A stretch of DNA of 64,000 nucleotides. Origin: Auanema rhodensis. Its lineage: Eukaryota > Nematoda > Chromadorea > Rhabditida > Rhabditidae. The notes beneath the pieces are model-generated. The model made no database searches, had not been told where the DNA came from, and saw nothing but the letters and a program-made list of their open reading frames with translations. The stretch lies in NCBI GenBank assembly GCA_964057225.1, contig OZ059898.1, positions 4,402,001-4,466,000 on the forward strand. The letters run 5' to 3'. The translations under genes and the position numbers were made by a program. Of the stretch, positions 27,261 to 43,868 are shown piece by piece. Position 1 is the stretch's first letter, and each line of letters begins with the position of its first letter.

Positions 27261-30200
27261 ATAGTAAAAGTAACTATATGTATTTCAAATTAAATAGTTT
27301 GAATATAAGATTAGAATAGTTATTATAGATTTCATTTAAAGTAAGTCAATGAATTAACGAGGAAGAAGAAAATGATGTTGCTTTGGAAAAAGTCATTGAA
27401 ATCGCAACATATGTCCGGTTCTAATGCCACAAGAAAACAGCCATAGCTAGAACAATTCGTCTATCAGTTGGGTCTCCAAGCTAGCTTATCGGCTTGTTGT
27501 GAATGATATGGATAAGATGATGACGATAGGGTAAGTCATAACGCAAATGATCATTATGAAATCAATTTTAAAGTTTAAAAAACAGAGAATTTGAAAGTTT
27601 TGAAAAAGAATTATAAGTTTAATTCATAAGCATTTTGTATTAATCAATTATATATAAATATACATTTACTAAATGAATTCTATATTGTTCATTTAATGAA
27701 AATGAGCTGTGAAATATGCCAGAAGCAGAAAATATTTGGCAATTTTGAAAAGGAAAGATATACGACGATTTACCGTCTTTGCTTTCATTTCAGGACGTCG
27801 TTCAGGGGGTAATTCAGTTCAGTAGTTCAGCATACATCGATATTTATTCATTCAGTAAGATATACCAGATGGTCGTTTGTTCTTTGCTTCCTGAAATTGG
27901 TCCTTTTTTTGGGGGCCGTTTAATTACCCGAATTGTGGATAAAAACCCGTTGATGGGGGTCTTTTGACTGGCAACATTTTGACTGGCCCGGTTCGTGGAT
28001 GATAATGGCGTCTCGATGTCCATCACATTCCTCCAACTGTTTTTTTTTATTTTTTTTTTGTCTCAAATGGCTATATTTCCGTGGAATAGCAATTTTGTTC
28101 TTGATCAGTAAAATGACATGAACGAGATGAGAAAATTTCAATCAAAGGAGAAGCTTTGAAAAAATATTTTTCAATTCTTGGAAATATTCCAAACAAATTA
28201 TTTGGATTTGATCAGTTAAGTTCAATAGAACATAAAAAATATATGATTAAACATATTGATTGTGTATATATACTAGTTATATAGAAGAAAAACTATTTTG
28301 AAGAACTGTAAAAGGGGGGAGGGGATACTGTAGACCATGTCATGGCATGAAGAGGGAGAGGAAATAGGGAATGAACTGTGTGAGATATGTCTGCCTCTCT
28401 ATCATCTATCTGAAGGTTGTGTTGCGATGAGTTGTGGGAGAACCCCACCTCCCCTCCCCCTCGTTCTCTCTCTCTCTTTCTGTCTAAAAGGGACAATCGC
28501 ACTATACCACAAGTTTAAGCCATATAACAGATCGAACGAAGAGAATTGAGAGAAAGAAGCAAGAGAATTCCATTTCACGAAATGGAAATCACTATATAGA
28601 CAACGAAATATTCATGATATTAACGACGATGAAGACAACGACACTGAGGATAAATTTCAAGAATAAATAAAAGGATGTCGGGTTAACATCAGGTGTAGAG
28701 AAAATAAAAACCTTGATAGTTGATAGAAAAACGAAAGATAAGCGAAGAAGAGTATGATATGGACGTCAGATGTGACAGCAATAGGTTGAGCTGACATCAA
28801 CGATATGTCTATCATCTGATGAACACAAACCATAGACACACAACATTCTACACTGAGAAGTTGTCTGATGTAAGTGGCAGTTTTAGTTAAAACTAACAAT
28901 CAGGGTGGCTTGCGCAATAATAGAATGATTATAAAATTTAAGCGAAAACCAGTGACAATAAGAAGAAAAACGATGGAAGAAAAGACAAGTTAACGAGAAA
29001 CTTAATGAAGAAAGCCATAAAGGAAAACTGTGTATGTGTCAACCTCAGTTAAATGAATAAAATTATAAATTGTGTGGAGATTAAGAGAGAAAGAGAGAGA
29101 GGTGGAGGGGGGGGGGGATTGAGAAAGGGATGACATGAGTTTGAAAGACAGGAAATAGAGACGATAAATAGTCGAGTGGGAAAAAGTTTAGTGAAAGAAC
29201 GATTGGATTACAGATGAAACATTATAAACAAAAGAGAGAGAGAAAGAGAACATTTTTTTGTTTTTTTTTCCTTAGTTTAGTAGATAGAAAAAGAGATGAT
29301 GTAGATGATAAGAAGAGTATCAACATCATCATCATCATCATGTAAGCCGATGCTATATACAGAAAAGAAAAAAAACGAAATGAAACATTAAAAGAGAGAA
29401 GGTTATAAAGAGAGAAGAAGAGAAAAAATGAGGGAAAAAAGAAAGACTTATATAGATATGAAGAGAGAGAGAGAGAGAGGGAGAGAGGGAGAGAGGGTAA
29501 AAATGAAGACAGAGAAATGACAATGTGTGTGGTAAACGATAAGCGTTGTACTGAGGTTATTCCAACTTATGTTATACGACTGGAATAGAAAGATCCGACT
29601 TACAGATGAGTATGTAATCCGTATCATTCAGATTATTATTATAATTTATATGATACAAGACGTGAAAAAAGAAGAAATTGAATGCGTAATCATAATAAAA
29701 ATCTATTTAGATACTAAATATACATATAGTTTGTATATAATGTTCTTAATTTAAAAGAAAAAACCTTATATTGATTAGAAAACTTGTAATAAGTTCAATA
29801 ATCCGTTACACCTTTAAGAACTAAGCCAAGTGGAACGGGAAAAAATGAATTATCACTTTCATTTGTCTTTTTTTTTATTAATATAGTTAGTTTTTCTTAG
29901 AAAAATATCCTGTTTAATACATTTTATTATATAAAATAATATTCTTTTAATAATATTTGTTTAAATTAATAATAAATAACTCTTATATCTATCTATATAG
30001 ATAATAGATAACATAGTAATAAATTGAAAATGTTGGAAATTTTCCAAACTAAACAAACATATAACCTAAGTTTCCGGTTCATTAAAGGTCAAAACGAAAC
30101 ATTGATTCATTCATTCACATATATTTTCTCATCATTTAAAGGATTAATGAATTTTCAACAAATAAAATGAAATAATATTAAAATTAAAATAAAAAATTCT

Positions 30201-32697
30201 TTTTATAATATTTAAATAAAAGTTCAAATATATATATATATATATATATATTAATTAATTATTTAAATATAATTAATTATATTTTTTAAAATAAAATAAA
30301 AAGAAATATAAGAAATTATTTTATTTATTTATAAGATATTAATGTAAAACTAGTTCTATCTTTTACACTATATTCAGTGTCAAGGCAATACTACCACACT
30401 AATACTGATGGGCGGGATCAAAGCATACTGTAACTGCAAAAAAAACTGCGCATGACATTATTCATGTCCAATGACGGAATAGCTCTGAGTGCATGAATTT
30501 AATTTGAAAATGATTTTCTAACAAGAAAACTCTAGAGACTTTTGATATAAAAAATATAATTTAAACCATATAAATTATCTTTAAAAACAAAAATATTTAT
30601 AAATTAATAATTGAGATAGAAGATATGTTAAGCTTAAAGATGTTATGTCAACTTGACAAATTTCAATCTAAGTTACGTTTCCCTTTGTAAAAAGGCAACA
30701 GAGAGTATTGTCGTAGAAAAGAAGACGAAGACATCTTGATCGTAAATCAGCATCGTTAACTACGACAATTCGATCGCGGCGGTCATCTGGGGGTACAAGG
30801 AGAAGAAGACGAGGAGGAGGAGGAGGAGGAAACGAAAGAAATATATAGAGGATGAACTGGCAAGGACTGAGATGAGGAAACGGATTGACAAAGAATTAAA
30901 ATACAAAAAAGAGAGAATTAGAAGAGAGAGTTCGGAAATTGCGTCGTGAAAATGTTGCGAAGGAACCAGAGAATTTATATAAGACAGCTTTGAAGAAAAG
31001 AAGTAAAAATAATAAAATATAAGATATTATGGGATTAGTTTCCTTATAGACTATAACGAGAACTATCTTTACTTCTGATTATCTGCTCCATAATCGGATA
31101 AACTGATAATCAATGTCACTTCTTCAGATTTATGAACACACTAAGTGACAATGAAATAACGCTGTAATACTCGTTCTCTATAGTTAGTACTACTTTCAGT
31201 AATCTGCAAGTTCAACTTGATTGCAACGTATTTAACAGGTATAGTCAGCATGATTAACCGGAAATAGGCTAAATGAACAGAGGAGTGTCGTTGGAGCTAC
31301 TCTTTTACTCTTTTACCGACCTCCCTTCTCTCATCAATCCTCTATCTTCCTCTTTTCTACGTCTAGCTACCACATAGGTTGTTGCGGGGTGGCCTCAGAT
31401 CGTTTCAGCTGGTCGTCACGGCTAAATGAACACAAAGAAATGATTCGTGGTCCGGGGTCACAAATGGCCAAGACGAAGAATGCCATAACTTTGAACGAAA
31501 AGGCTCCAATTCTAGTTGAATAGGTAAAGTATAATGCATATAGATATATTATAGAAATAATATAAGGTTAATTTAATGATGAACTATCGAAACAAGCCGG
31601 ATATGGCCAGGTGAGAAAAGGCCAATGATGATTTTATGTTTCATTGTTTGCGATTGACTGACAAAAAAAAGAAGGAAAAAGGATATTTTATTCCAAAAAA
31701 TTAGAAAAAGATGTCTGAGATGAAACATGTACATCAAATCTTAGAGTAAAATTTATATTTTAAATTTCAGAAATAGATGTCGTTTGCCAATATCACTGAA
31801 TAACGCCAAAGGCAAAAACGAATCTACACTGTTGCCATTATCCGGGTTTGTCATGTCAATGAGTCAATCAATCAGCTAGACGAAGAAGGATGATGATGAT
31901 GATGGTATTGGTACATCAACACATCTCAGATTACAAATACACTAAACGTTTTTTTTTGGAAACAAATGAAGAAAAAACAATAAAAATGAAATTTTATAAA
32001 TATTTAATTATATAATTAATATAATATTAATTTCATTATTAAAAATAAATATTCAGTTATTCCTTCAATCTCTTCACTTCACTTGAACTCTTTCATTCAT
32101 CTCACTTTATATATTTAATTCTTTAATAACCAAAATCTCCATTTCATTTTGTGAATTTTCACAGAAAATAAAAATCTACAAGCAAATATAATTTCTGGCT
32201 ATTTTAGTTACGTGAGACATCTGGATGACTGACATCGTGCTGTACAACAATAGGATCAGCTCTTAGATTGCAACTGACTGGTTAGCTGTTAAAATCTATG
32301 CGGGTCTGTTTTGACTCAGACAATACGACAGAATACGGTAGCTCATCTATCTTATTTCTATTTTTTCATTTTTTTTGTATAAAAATTACATTTTTATATT
32401 TCAAAAGGGAAAGAAAAATGAAGAAGAAGATTGCAATATAAGAAAAAATAATTCTGAAAGTTTGTTTTTAACATATATAATATAAATTAAATTATATTAA
32501 TTATATTATCAATTCTGAAACAATTGAATAAATAATTCAAAGAATAAAAATATAATTTTTTTTAAATTTAGTTATAAATGGTCGAAATAGAAAAACTTTA
32601 AAAATTTGATTATTAGATCAAAAGTTGATAGTTTAAAGATGCAAATTATTACATCTTTATCATCTATCATAATGATAATGTAACAAAACAATTTATA

Positions 32698-32742
32698 AAG
32701 AGAGAAAGAGAGAAAGATAGAAAGATAGAAAGATAGAGAGAG
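32698..32742. repeat. (GAAAGATA)n-type purine repeat
   Basis: Imperfect array of GAAA and GATA units. Confidence 0.8.
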
Positions 32743-35700
32743 AATACCTTCTATATAGTATTTTTCCTTATTTCAAAAAAAAAACAAGAAAAAGAAAGAA
32801 AGATAAGATAATCTTCTAGCTCCTTGTTTTAAAAAAAAAATTAAATATTGAAATTATATAATAAATCAACTTAACTGTTCAATTAAGAGAAAGCCGACAT
32901 ATATTATATAAACTCATAAATATTTTTGAAAATAAATTCTTTTATAAGTTCCGCTGTTTAGCGACAATTCGACGCCAAACGGCATCTTTCAAGTTACCAA
33001 AGAGTTTTTAAATAATATCAATCATTAGGATAAATGAAATTGAGTTAATCAAAAATAAAAGAAAATTCAGTCAAATTCAAGATATTCACATGAGAACGAC
33101 TAAACAAAAAAAATTTTAAAAAGTATAATGACAACAGTTCCAAGACATATGGTATCACCTACAAAACCTGAGGACAATACTTTCAAAAGAATAAAAAAGG
33201 CCATAGAAGTGGTCGTTGTCAACCATGTGTTTTAACTCCCAGCTGATGGAACTTCCGTTAAATGGTAAACTATTTTAAAAAGAAAAAAGAAAGGTAAGAC
33301 AAGGAAATTGTGAGTCAGAAATGTTTCCAAAAAAGCTCAGAGTATATAACGATTGAAGAAAATGAGAAATAAAAAGAAATCAAAGTTAAAAAAAAAGGTT
33401 AAAAACTAAAATATATGACAATTCATTGATTCTTAATGAGCTACTAATTAAAATAAAATTTAATTAATGAAGTTGATGAAAAATTGCTGACACATGAGAG
33501 TTAGCAAAAGATGAAAAACAAAAAAAAAAACTTTTCTTCAAAGTTTTCATATCAGTAATGCCGAGTTAATCGGATGATGAGCCCAAATACAAAGTACAAG
33601 ATATACATAGAAGTCATGATAGTTTACGAAACAAATATATTAAAAAATCAATAATATTATAAAAATTTTATAAAAAATATAAAATTATAGTTTAAATAAG
33701 TTTAAATAATTTTAATAAAAAATAATAATAAGCAAAAAAAAAGAAAAAGAAAAGTGAGAATTGTTGAAAAGTGAGTTGAACTGTCAGGTAGACCAATTGA
33801 TATATAAAACTAGTCATATTGAAAGGAATTTTCTCCTTTTGTGGTCAATAATTTAAATATAATGCACTGTTTGATGGTATACCTTGTGAGTCAGATCTAG
33901 GTAGTCGTTTTCAAAATTTCCGATTCAATAGGCTTGTGAGTATAAAACTGATGGACTACTATCCAAATATAAGAGTAACAGTAGTAAAATAATCAAATTT
34001 GATCTATTTTTAACGAAAAAAAAAATTGTTCTTGTAATTGAAAATGACTCAAACGTCATGACAAAGTATAAATTATATTTAATTTAACTATATAATAGTA
34101 CTAGATGTCTATATGAATAAAATATAATATAGTTATCCTGACATCAGACTACATTAACCAACAGCTTGCTTCGGTGAGTAAAGAGCTCTGACTGTCAACA
34201 TCAGTCCTATCACGTAGGTCTAGTTATTGAGCATGAAAACGATTGTGTTATGATAATTGACTTGTCAAGCCGGTTTACATTATTAGACTTTTGACGTTCT
34301 GAGCAGAAAAAAATGTTTCGGAAATACAATTAAGCTGAGATAGATGCTGGATGCTGGTGGACATGTTCTTATAACTTATAAATCATGAACGTTTTTTCAT
34401 TTTCATCTTCTTCAACAAGCCAGAAAAGTATTCTGAAGTATTTGACCACATCTTAGCAAAACGATCACAACCTTACTCCCAGATGTTCTACGAGCGATAA
34501 CGGAGGATCACCTGGTCAGCATCGGTTGTGTCAATGATTTTCTGTCGTCTTTATCGTCTCTTCAGACAATTTTTTTTGTCTTCTCAACCGTTTCCAAACT
34601 CGCAATTTTTTCATCATATGATGCTTCAAACATCTGGATATTGTCAATGTGTTTCTCAAAGAAGTAAAAAACCAAAATGAAATGTGGAAAAAATCAGAAA
34701 AATCAGAGTTCATTTTCAGCTTTCACAGTAAAAAAATAATCAAATTTAAAATAAATTTTATTAACCAATCATTTTGTTAATTTTCATTTGATTGTTGCTA
34801 TATTGAAAGGTGATATAAGATTTCTTTCTTCTCAAATAAACTAAATGTATTTTATAATATATTAACTTGAGGGTTAAATATAATAATTAATAAAGATATA
34901 TATATATTAAACATCTCTATATGACTAATAAAAAGAAAATCAAAAAATCAGTTGTCTTTTCTCCAAATACTGGAACAGTCTAATAAATATTCAGACGAGG
35001 GGAAAGAAAGAAATGTTGCGATTCATGGTGCAGGTGGCTTAAATGAAAATGTGTACAGGCAGCCTCGGGAGATGGCTTTCTCCCTTCTCTCTCCAACTTC
35101 TCATACCCTTCCTCTCTCACAATTTATTCTTCGACTTTTCTCTATCTCCTTTTTTTTCTCTACCATTCCACAAAATACAGCATATTTCTCCTTTCCGCCG
35201 AAAACCATTTTTTGCAACAACTAGCCCCCTAGCCAGTCGGGCGGCGATCGTTTGAACGCTCGAAATTGTCTATAAAATGGCTGCGATCGGCACTAAATGG
35301 CCCCAAAACAACTGCACTTTGACCAGAATCGCAACATTTTTCAGCCACAAGCCAGCCACCAACAAGTAAAAGAGGGAATGAGAAAGGAGTGGTAGAGGTA
35401 GTAGCGGTACTGAATGAAGAGAGAGAACTATATGTCATTAAGGGAAGGGCACTCAAAGAATAGTAGGATTTGGAAATTAATGATATAGAGAGATGGATGA
35501 ACTAACTGTGAGTAGACAAAAGAGTTGAACAACAGAATATAATAGAAGAAAACAAAGAGATTAATGAGGAAAAGTTAAGATATAATTGGCCCATATTCAA
35601 TATAAATTTATTTGATTGAAGCTTTCATAAATAAGTTTCTTAATAGATGAAGGGATAATCAAAGAAAAAGAAGTAAAAATAATTTAAAAAATGAGTAAAG

Positions 35701-36264
35701 ATTCGATAATGAAATTTAAAATTATATAAAAATCATTCGGTATACATTCAACAAAGTTTTAAAAAATATAATTTATATGTAAAGATACAGTATAGCATAA
35801 ATAATTATTTTTTGTTTTATTTAAGTTAGTTGGATTAATAACTTTCAAATCATAGTATAAAACCAAAAGTTTGTTCAACAATTTTTATTTCTCAAGTCCT
35901 TTTAATGCTCTAATTTAATAACCAGTGTGAAAAGTCGTAATCAACATCTTTCAACGCACATGTTTCACCAGAGCTTTTCATCAGATGTCTTGCTTCATTT
36001 CTCTCTTTTCCTTTTATTCTATTTCTTCTTTATATCAAATACAAAGAAATACGTTTTTACAAACAATATTCATATATATATCTTTCTTTAAATATAAACC
36101 ACTTCATTTAGATTATTAGTTTATCTAAACTTTGCCAAGAAAACGAACAATATGATATATCTTCAATCTACACTAATATTATATTAGAGCCCGTTTATAT
36201 GACGAAGACAATTAAATGGTTGGAGCATAATATTTGAGTTTTCTAAGAAAGTTTTAGCCAACAT

Positions 36265-36645
36265 ATGTTCTTCATTGTAGATTATGAGTTTAGTTTTCAC
36301 TTCTTGTTAAAAGACAACGTCTTCAACAAGAGAAAAATCATAGATAATCGTGAATTTACTATTCGAAAAAATCTCAAATTTATTGAAATTTCGAATGTCA
36401 ACCATATGATTGTCAGATTTTTTTTTCGTCAAAATGGAACATATAATGAAGACGAAAAAGAAAAAAATGAAACATTTGAAATGGGCGAAATTGCCTATTG
36501 TTGCTTGTTTTTTGAGTTCCTTCAATGGATTTTTCGATTTTCTTTATTATGCAAGGACGATAGAAACATGTTGAAGATTTTGGCAGGCATATTCACACCA
36601 AACAAAGTAATTACTTACTTTTTGATTTTTTTAACGAAAGTATAG
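36265..36645 (+). CDS. Hypothetical 126-residue open frame
   Basis: A single uninterrupted frame of 126 codons on the plus strand, the longest open frame of balanced composition between 25 and 38 kb. The predicted protein is rich in Phe, Ile, Asn, Lys and Glu, with a charged middle part (NEDEKEKNETFEMGE) followed by a hydrophobic stretch, and ends at TAG. No family is recognised. TTGTAG lies just downstream of the first ATG, so the real start, if this is a gene, may follow a splice at that point. It could equally be a decayed mobile-element fragment or a chance frame in A+T-rich sequence. Confidence 0.25.
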   Translation: MFFIVDYEFSFHFLLKDNVFNKRKIIDNREFTIRKNLKFIEISNVNHMIVRFFFRQNGTYNEDEKEKNETFEMGEIAYCCLFFEFLQWIFRFSLLCKDDRNMLKILAGIFTPNKVITYFLIFLTKV

Positions 36646-38208
36646 TACAGATTAAAGTCAAAAATAAGTGTTTTCATATTTCTGATAGCGGTATTACTCT
36701 GCTTCATAACTACATGAAAAGGTATTAAGTGAATACGAAGTATACAGTTCTGGATATTTTGGACATTTTTGGAATTTATTGGATCTTATTCCTGAATAAT
36801 GAAATCTATTCTTCATTTATCATTCATTCACTTAGCTTTCTTTCCTTTCATACTATTAATTTATCTCACATATGAGAATTGAAATTAAGGAGAGAATAGA
36901 TAATCATAACTCTATGAACTGGAACAATTACCGTAAAAGATGTCGAAACTATCTCAGACAGCAGGTGTTCAGATTGGAATTATACTAATCAGATAAACAT
37001 ATGAATTTGATAAATAAAAATTTAAAACAAGAGTTGAAAAGGGATTCAATCAATATATAATAATATAATAAATATTTTACATATTAAATAAAAAGTCCAA
37101 ATTTGTAGTTACATAAATAGTAGAACAAATGACTAATATTCAAATGCAGTCGTCAAAATTAATGAAATCCATAAAACTCGAAAACAGTACGACATCATAA
37201 CAGTTAAACATGCATTTATGTATATCACCGTCGGATTCCACGACAGAAATCAGTGGTTGTAAAGAAGAATTTGCATGACAACGGTACAAATGACCTCAAA
37301 AAGCGCAAACCCACCTTTCGTCTGGTCTCATCTTCCATGAAAATTCTGTATAAGCAACTCTCATTTATACGGTTTTAGTTTTATGACGACAACTCTTCTC
37401 CCTTCATCGTTTCCTTTCTTAGATTTGAAATATTAACCTTCCTGGCTCAGATTGAGGGATTTCTAGACATTTATAACATAAAAATTTCACAAAGATAAAA
37501 TAAAAATACAAAATTTCGTAGAAAAAAGTCTTCACATAAGTGTTGTAAATGAATAATCAACGATTGATACAGTAGTCCAAGATCATATTCTAGTTGGCGT
37601 CTGAACATAAATTAACAATAACAGGGAACAATAGTTTCTGAAAAATCTTTTTTATAGTATCCAAACATTATATACTTGTATATATGTGTATATTAAACAA
37701 TCAGAATTAAATAAAATTCCAAAATAATGCTTTTAGACAGATTTATAAACTGATAATACTTACTGTTTTCATACAGTTCTCCTCACAATGTTTATAATAT
37801 GAAATAAATAAGTTTCCAGAAACTAAAGCTATTCCTATATCTCCATATCATGTTCCAATTTCAGTGGTTTTTCTCTTCAAATGGAGTAATTCCTTTTAAA
37901 TTACACTAATTTAATGAAAAAATTATAATCATAACTATAATTGGCAATAAAAAATTGTTTTCTAATTAATGTCTCATGCTATATTTATTTCAAAGTTTTT
38001 CTAAAACACTATTATTATTTTCCGATAAGCTCATGTTGACTCACTTCCTTTCAATTATTTAGAAACATTTTTGAACTTCTTTAGAGACTTTCATGATTTG
38101 GCGCATATAGTGTGCTGGCGCTTTTTCTGTTTTTGTTCCTACATTTAAAAATTATTCGTTTAAAATAAAAAATATCTCTTTATTTTCATAAAAATTTAAT
38201 TTCAGAAA
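36646..38208. other. Upstream region of the RPB8 gene
   Basis: AT-rich intergenic DNA. No coding frame is supported. If the downstream genes form a polycistronic unit, its promoter should lie here. No TATA box or other motif stood out. Confidence 0.4.
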
Positions 38209-38785
38209 ATGGCCGGAGTTATATTCGATGATATGTTTTTAGTTAAAACTGTTGATCCTGATGGAAAGAAGTTTGATCGAGTGTCTAGACTTTTTTGCGA
38301 TTCTGAGTCTTTCAAGTTAGTTATCATGATCTCAAGAATACTACTGTATCATTCAGCATGGAGTTGATCTTGGATGTAAACACTCAGCTTTATCCAATGA
38401 ATCTCAATGATAAGTTTCGTCTTATGATTGCTACTTCATTAAGAGACGATGGATTACCAGATGAAGGAGAATATGATGCACAGGTACGATATGATTGCTT
38501 GCGTTGCTGCTAAATATTAGTTGTTAAGGCTCAATACCCTAGAATGAATCAATTTGAATATGTTATGTATGGAAAAGTTTACCGTATCGAGGGAGAGCAA
38601 AGTGAAAATGAACCTCGTTTAGCTGCTTATGCATCTTTCGGTGGTTTGTTGATGAGACTTAAAGGAGAGGTTAATAAAATCTATGAACACTGCAAAACTC
38701 CTATTTTTTATTTTAGGCATTCAATTTACATGGATTCGAACTCGACTCAAATATATACTTGCTAGTAAAAAAAGTTGCTTTTTAA
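38209..38785 (+). CDS. POLR2H: DNA-directed RNA polymerases I, II and III subunit RPABC3 (RPB8)
   Basis: Shared subunit of the three nuclear RNA polymerases, acting in the nucleus as part of the polymerase core. Four exons, 38209-38315, 38357-38483, 38529-38669 and 38717-38785, give 147 residues, close to the 150 of the human subunit. Conserved blocks read directly include [69 protein letters not shown] and [20 protein letters not shown] at the C-terminus. Introns are 41-47 nt. The exon 2/3 junction was set at GTTAAG before GCT because the AG eight bases earlier leads into an in-frame stop. The start ATG lies three bases after TTTCAG, which looks like a trans-splice acceptor. The next gene starts only 174 nt after the stop. 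No defects seen. Confidence 0.96.
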
Positions 38786-38959
38786 TTTTTGCTGTTGACT
38801 ATCCATGTTCGTTTTCGTTATTGTTATCTCTTTCACAATTGCATCACTTTCTTGCAAGAATATGTATAAATAATCTCTTAATTGTACATACATACTGGTT
38901 TCATAACCAATGACAATATTTTATTTTAATGTATTCAATTTATTTGCATATTAACTAAG

Positions 38960-41903
<2,944 letters not shown>

Positions 41904-42378
41904 TCAAAAAGTGCGTAAACAAAAAATGATTAAATGTGTCTAAACTTTAGAGTATTGTTCTTTTTCTTTTTTTTTGAGAAACTCTTATCACGTGTGGAAA
42001 TTTTTATCATTATCGCTGCTCATCAACATGTTGATTACAATGTACAAGTGAAGTCACATGAGTGATTTTCTTTTGTCTGGATAATATCCATTAGCGACCT
42101 TGTTCATTATAAAGAAAATCGAGATTAAAGATTTTATCTTTGTTGAATCTCTCGTCTGCATGTGTACATGGTTTCTTATTTATTTTCATTGTTTTCGCCT
42201 TTGATACATTGTTGAGAATTTAATTGTTGGGTTTTTATACTTTTAGTTTTTCTTGTTTGTTTTTTATTTTGGGACACTTAATAAAATCAAAGAAAATACC
42301 TATAGATATAATCGTGTGGAATTTTCCTGCTTATTCTTTTCGTTTCGCATTATTTGCAACAGTTTTTTCAACCCAGAG
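41904..42378. other. 3' UTR and intercistronic region, ArgRS to phosphatase
   Basis: 475 nt without a coding frame. An AATAAA sits at 42280-42285, about 90 nt before the AACCCAG that precedes the next ATG. This poly(A)-to-trans-splice spacing resembles that of nematode operons. Confidence 0.5.
42280..42285 (+). terminator. Candidate poly(A) signal AATAAA (ArgRS)
   Basis: Canonical hexamer 377 nt after the ArgRS stop codon and about 90 nt before the splice acceptor of the next gene. Assigned by position only. Confidence 0.5.
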
Positions 42379-43868
42379 ATGGAAAAACTAGAAGGTTCAA
42401 GTCAAATTCAAATATCATGTGCATGGACCCAAGGACAAAGAACTCATATGGAAGATAAACATTGTTTTCATATTGAGAGAACTGAATCTGGAAAGGTTTC
42501 AGATCACTACTTCCGGCACAACTAGTTGCTTTTACAGATCAAATTCATACTATTAGGAGTATTTGATGGGCATGGTGGAATTAATGCTGCTGAAAGTGCT
42601 GCTCGCTTATTTCCACATCAAGTAAGCTTGATCAGTAGTAATCAGTGATATAAATTCTTCTAATATCGAGCGAGATACAAAGGTAAAATTTTGTTTCTAG
42701 ATGAGATTGGCACTCGAGGAATTCAGTTGCGTTCGGAAAGCTATGTCCCGAGCTTTTCATAAAACAAATAAATTAATGCTATCTGAATCTAGTAATATTA
42801 TATATTTGTTTAAAACATATTTTCCAATTTAAGAGAATTGGAGGAATTCTTTTGGTACTGTACCAAGTGTAGCTGGTACAACTGCTACAGTTGCCCTTAT
42901 AATGAATAATCACATCGTGGTTGGAAACTGTGGTGATTCCGTAGCTGTGTTAGGAATAAAAAATATATTAGGTTTCACAATGATATTTTAATATTTTTTA
43001 CTCTATTTATTTAAGACGATTCACAACAATGGTATCCTGTCGGTAAACGTGCTTCAGCTCTGCACAGCGTTCGAGGCGACGAAGCTAGAAGAATACGAAG
43101 AATGGGAGGAAAAGTTTGTTAATATTTCATCTAGGATACTGTTTTGTTAATCTGAGTTGATTTAGATTGGATATGGGAAAAGCTCAAATGAGCCTAGAGT
43201 GGTATTTCAACGTTGCGTAGATCATTGTTGGATATCAAGAGCTATATGTAGTCATCATCGTATTGAGACTCCTCTATTAAATATGACGCGAGCTCTTGGT
43301 TTCAATTGTTTTAAGTTGAGTAGAATTAACATTCAATATTTAGGTGATTTTTGGTCTTATCTGCCTGAAGTGGATGATTTTGTTGTCTCATGTGAGCCAC
43401 ACATTGCAACTTATAATACATTAGATGGTTTGTCAATAATATACATTCAGAACTAAACAAATTTTATCAGATTCCATATTTGCTATATGTCTTCATACAG
43501 ATGGTGTGACACTGACTCCAGCTTCAATAGCTCATATGTTAGCTAATCATATAAACGACATTGACAAGGTTGAAAATACTATATTGATCCTCTATATTTT
43601 ATATTTTATTTAGGAAAATATTATAAAAAAGTCAGAATGTTTAGCAAAAGATATATTAGAAAATTCAAATACTTTTTTAAAGCATCAAAAAATAATTAAT
43701 ACGGATAACGCCACAGTTATTACGGTAAATGATAATCAAATTTTATAATATAGATTCAAATAAAACAATTCTTTTATTTAGGTTGTTTTCGAGTGTAAAG
43801 ATGATTGTATTTCAAAAGCTGTTAGTAATGATCTAGCGAACGAAGAAACCATTATTATAACACTGTAA
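42379..43868 (+). CDS. PP2C-family Ser/Thr phosphatase, PPM1D (WIP1)-like
   Basis: Metal-dependent protein phosphatase. Ten exons in phase give about 346 residues: 42379-42495, 42538-42621, 42701-42791, 42834-42971, 43016-43113, 43166-43298, 43344-43427, 43471-43568, 43614-43724 and 43782-43868. Metal-binding motifs are present: THMEDKH (motif 1), GVFDGHGG (motif 2), VGNCGDSVAVL, LHTDGVTLTP in place of the usual SDGLW block, and a final DNATVITVVF. The stretch EPRVVFQR followed by TPLLNMTRALGDFWSY and VVSCEP is the pattern that separates PPM1D/WIP1 (p53/ATM pathway phosphatase in vertebrates) from other PP2Cs, so orthology to PPM1D is the best call. The third-intron region is 79 nt, longer than most here. 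The DGLW tryptophan is replaced by Val-Thr, but all four metal Asp positions remain, so activity is expected. The C-terminus stops soon after the catalytic domain, without the long PPM1D tail. Confidence 0.88.

Noticed and set aside
27779-28026. Overlapping 60-62-codon frames on both strands
   Set aside because: Both strands are open in the same patch, so coding potential is ambiguous; neither shows a domain or a start/splice context.
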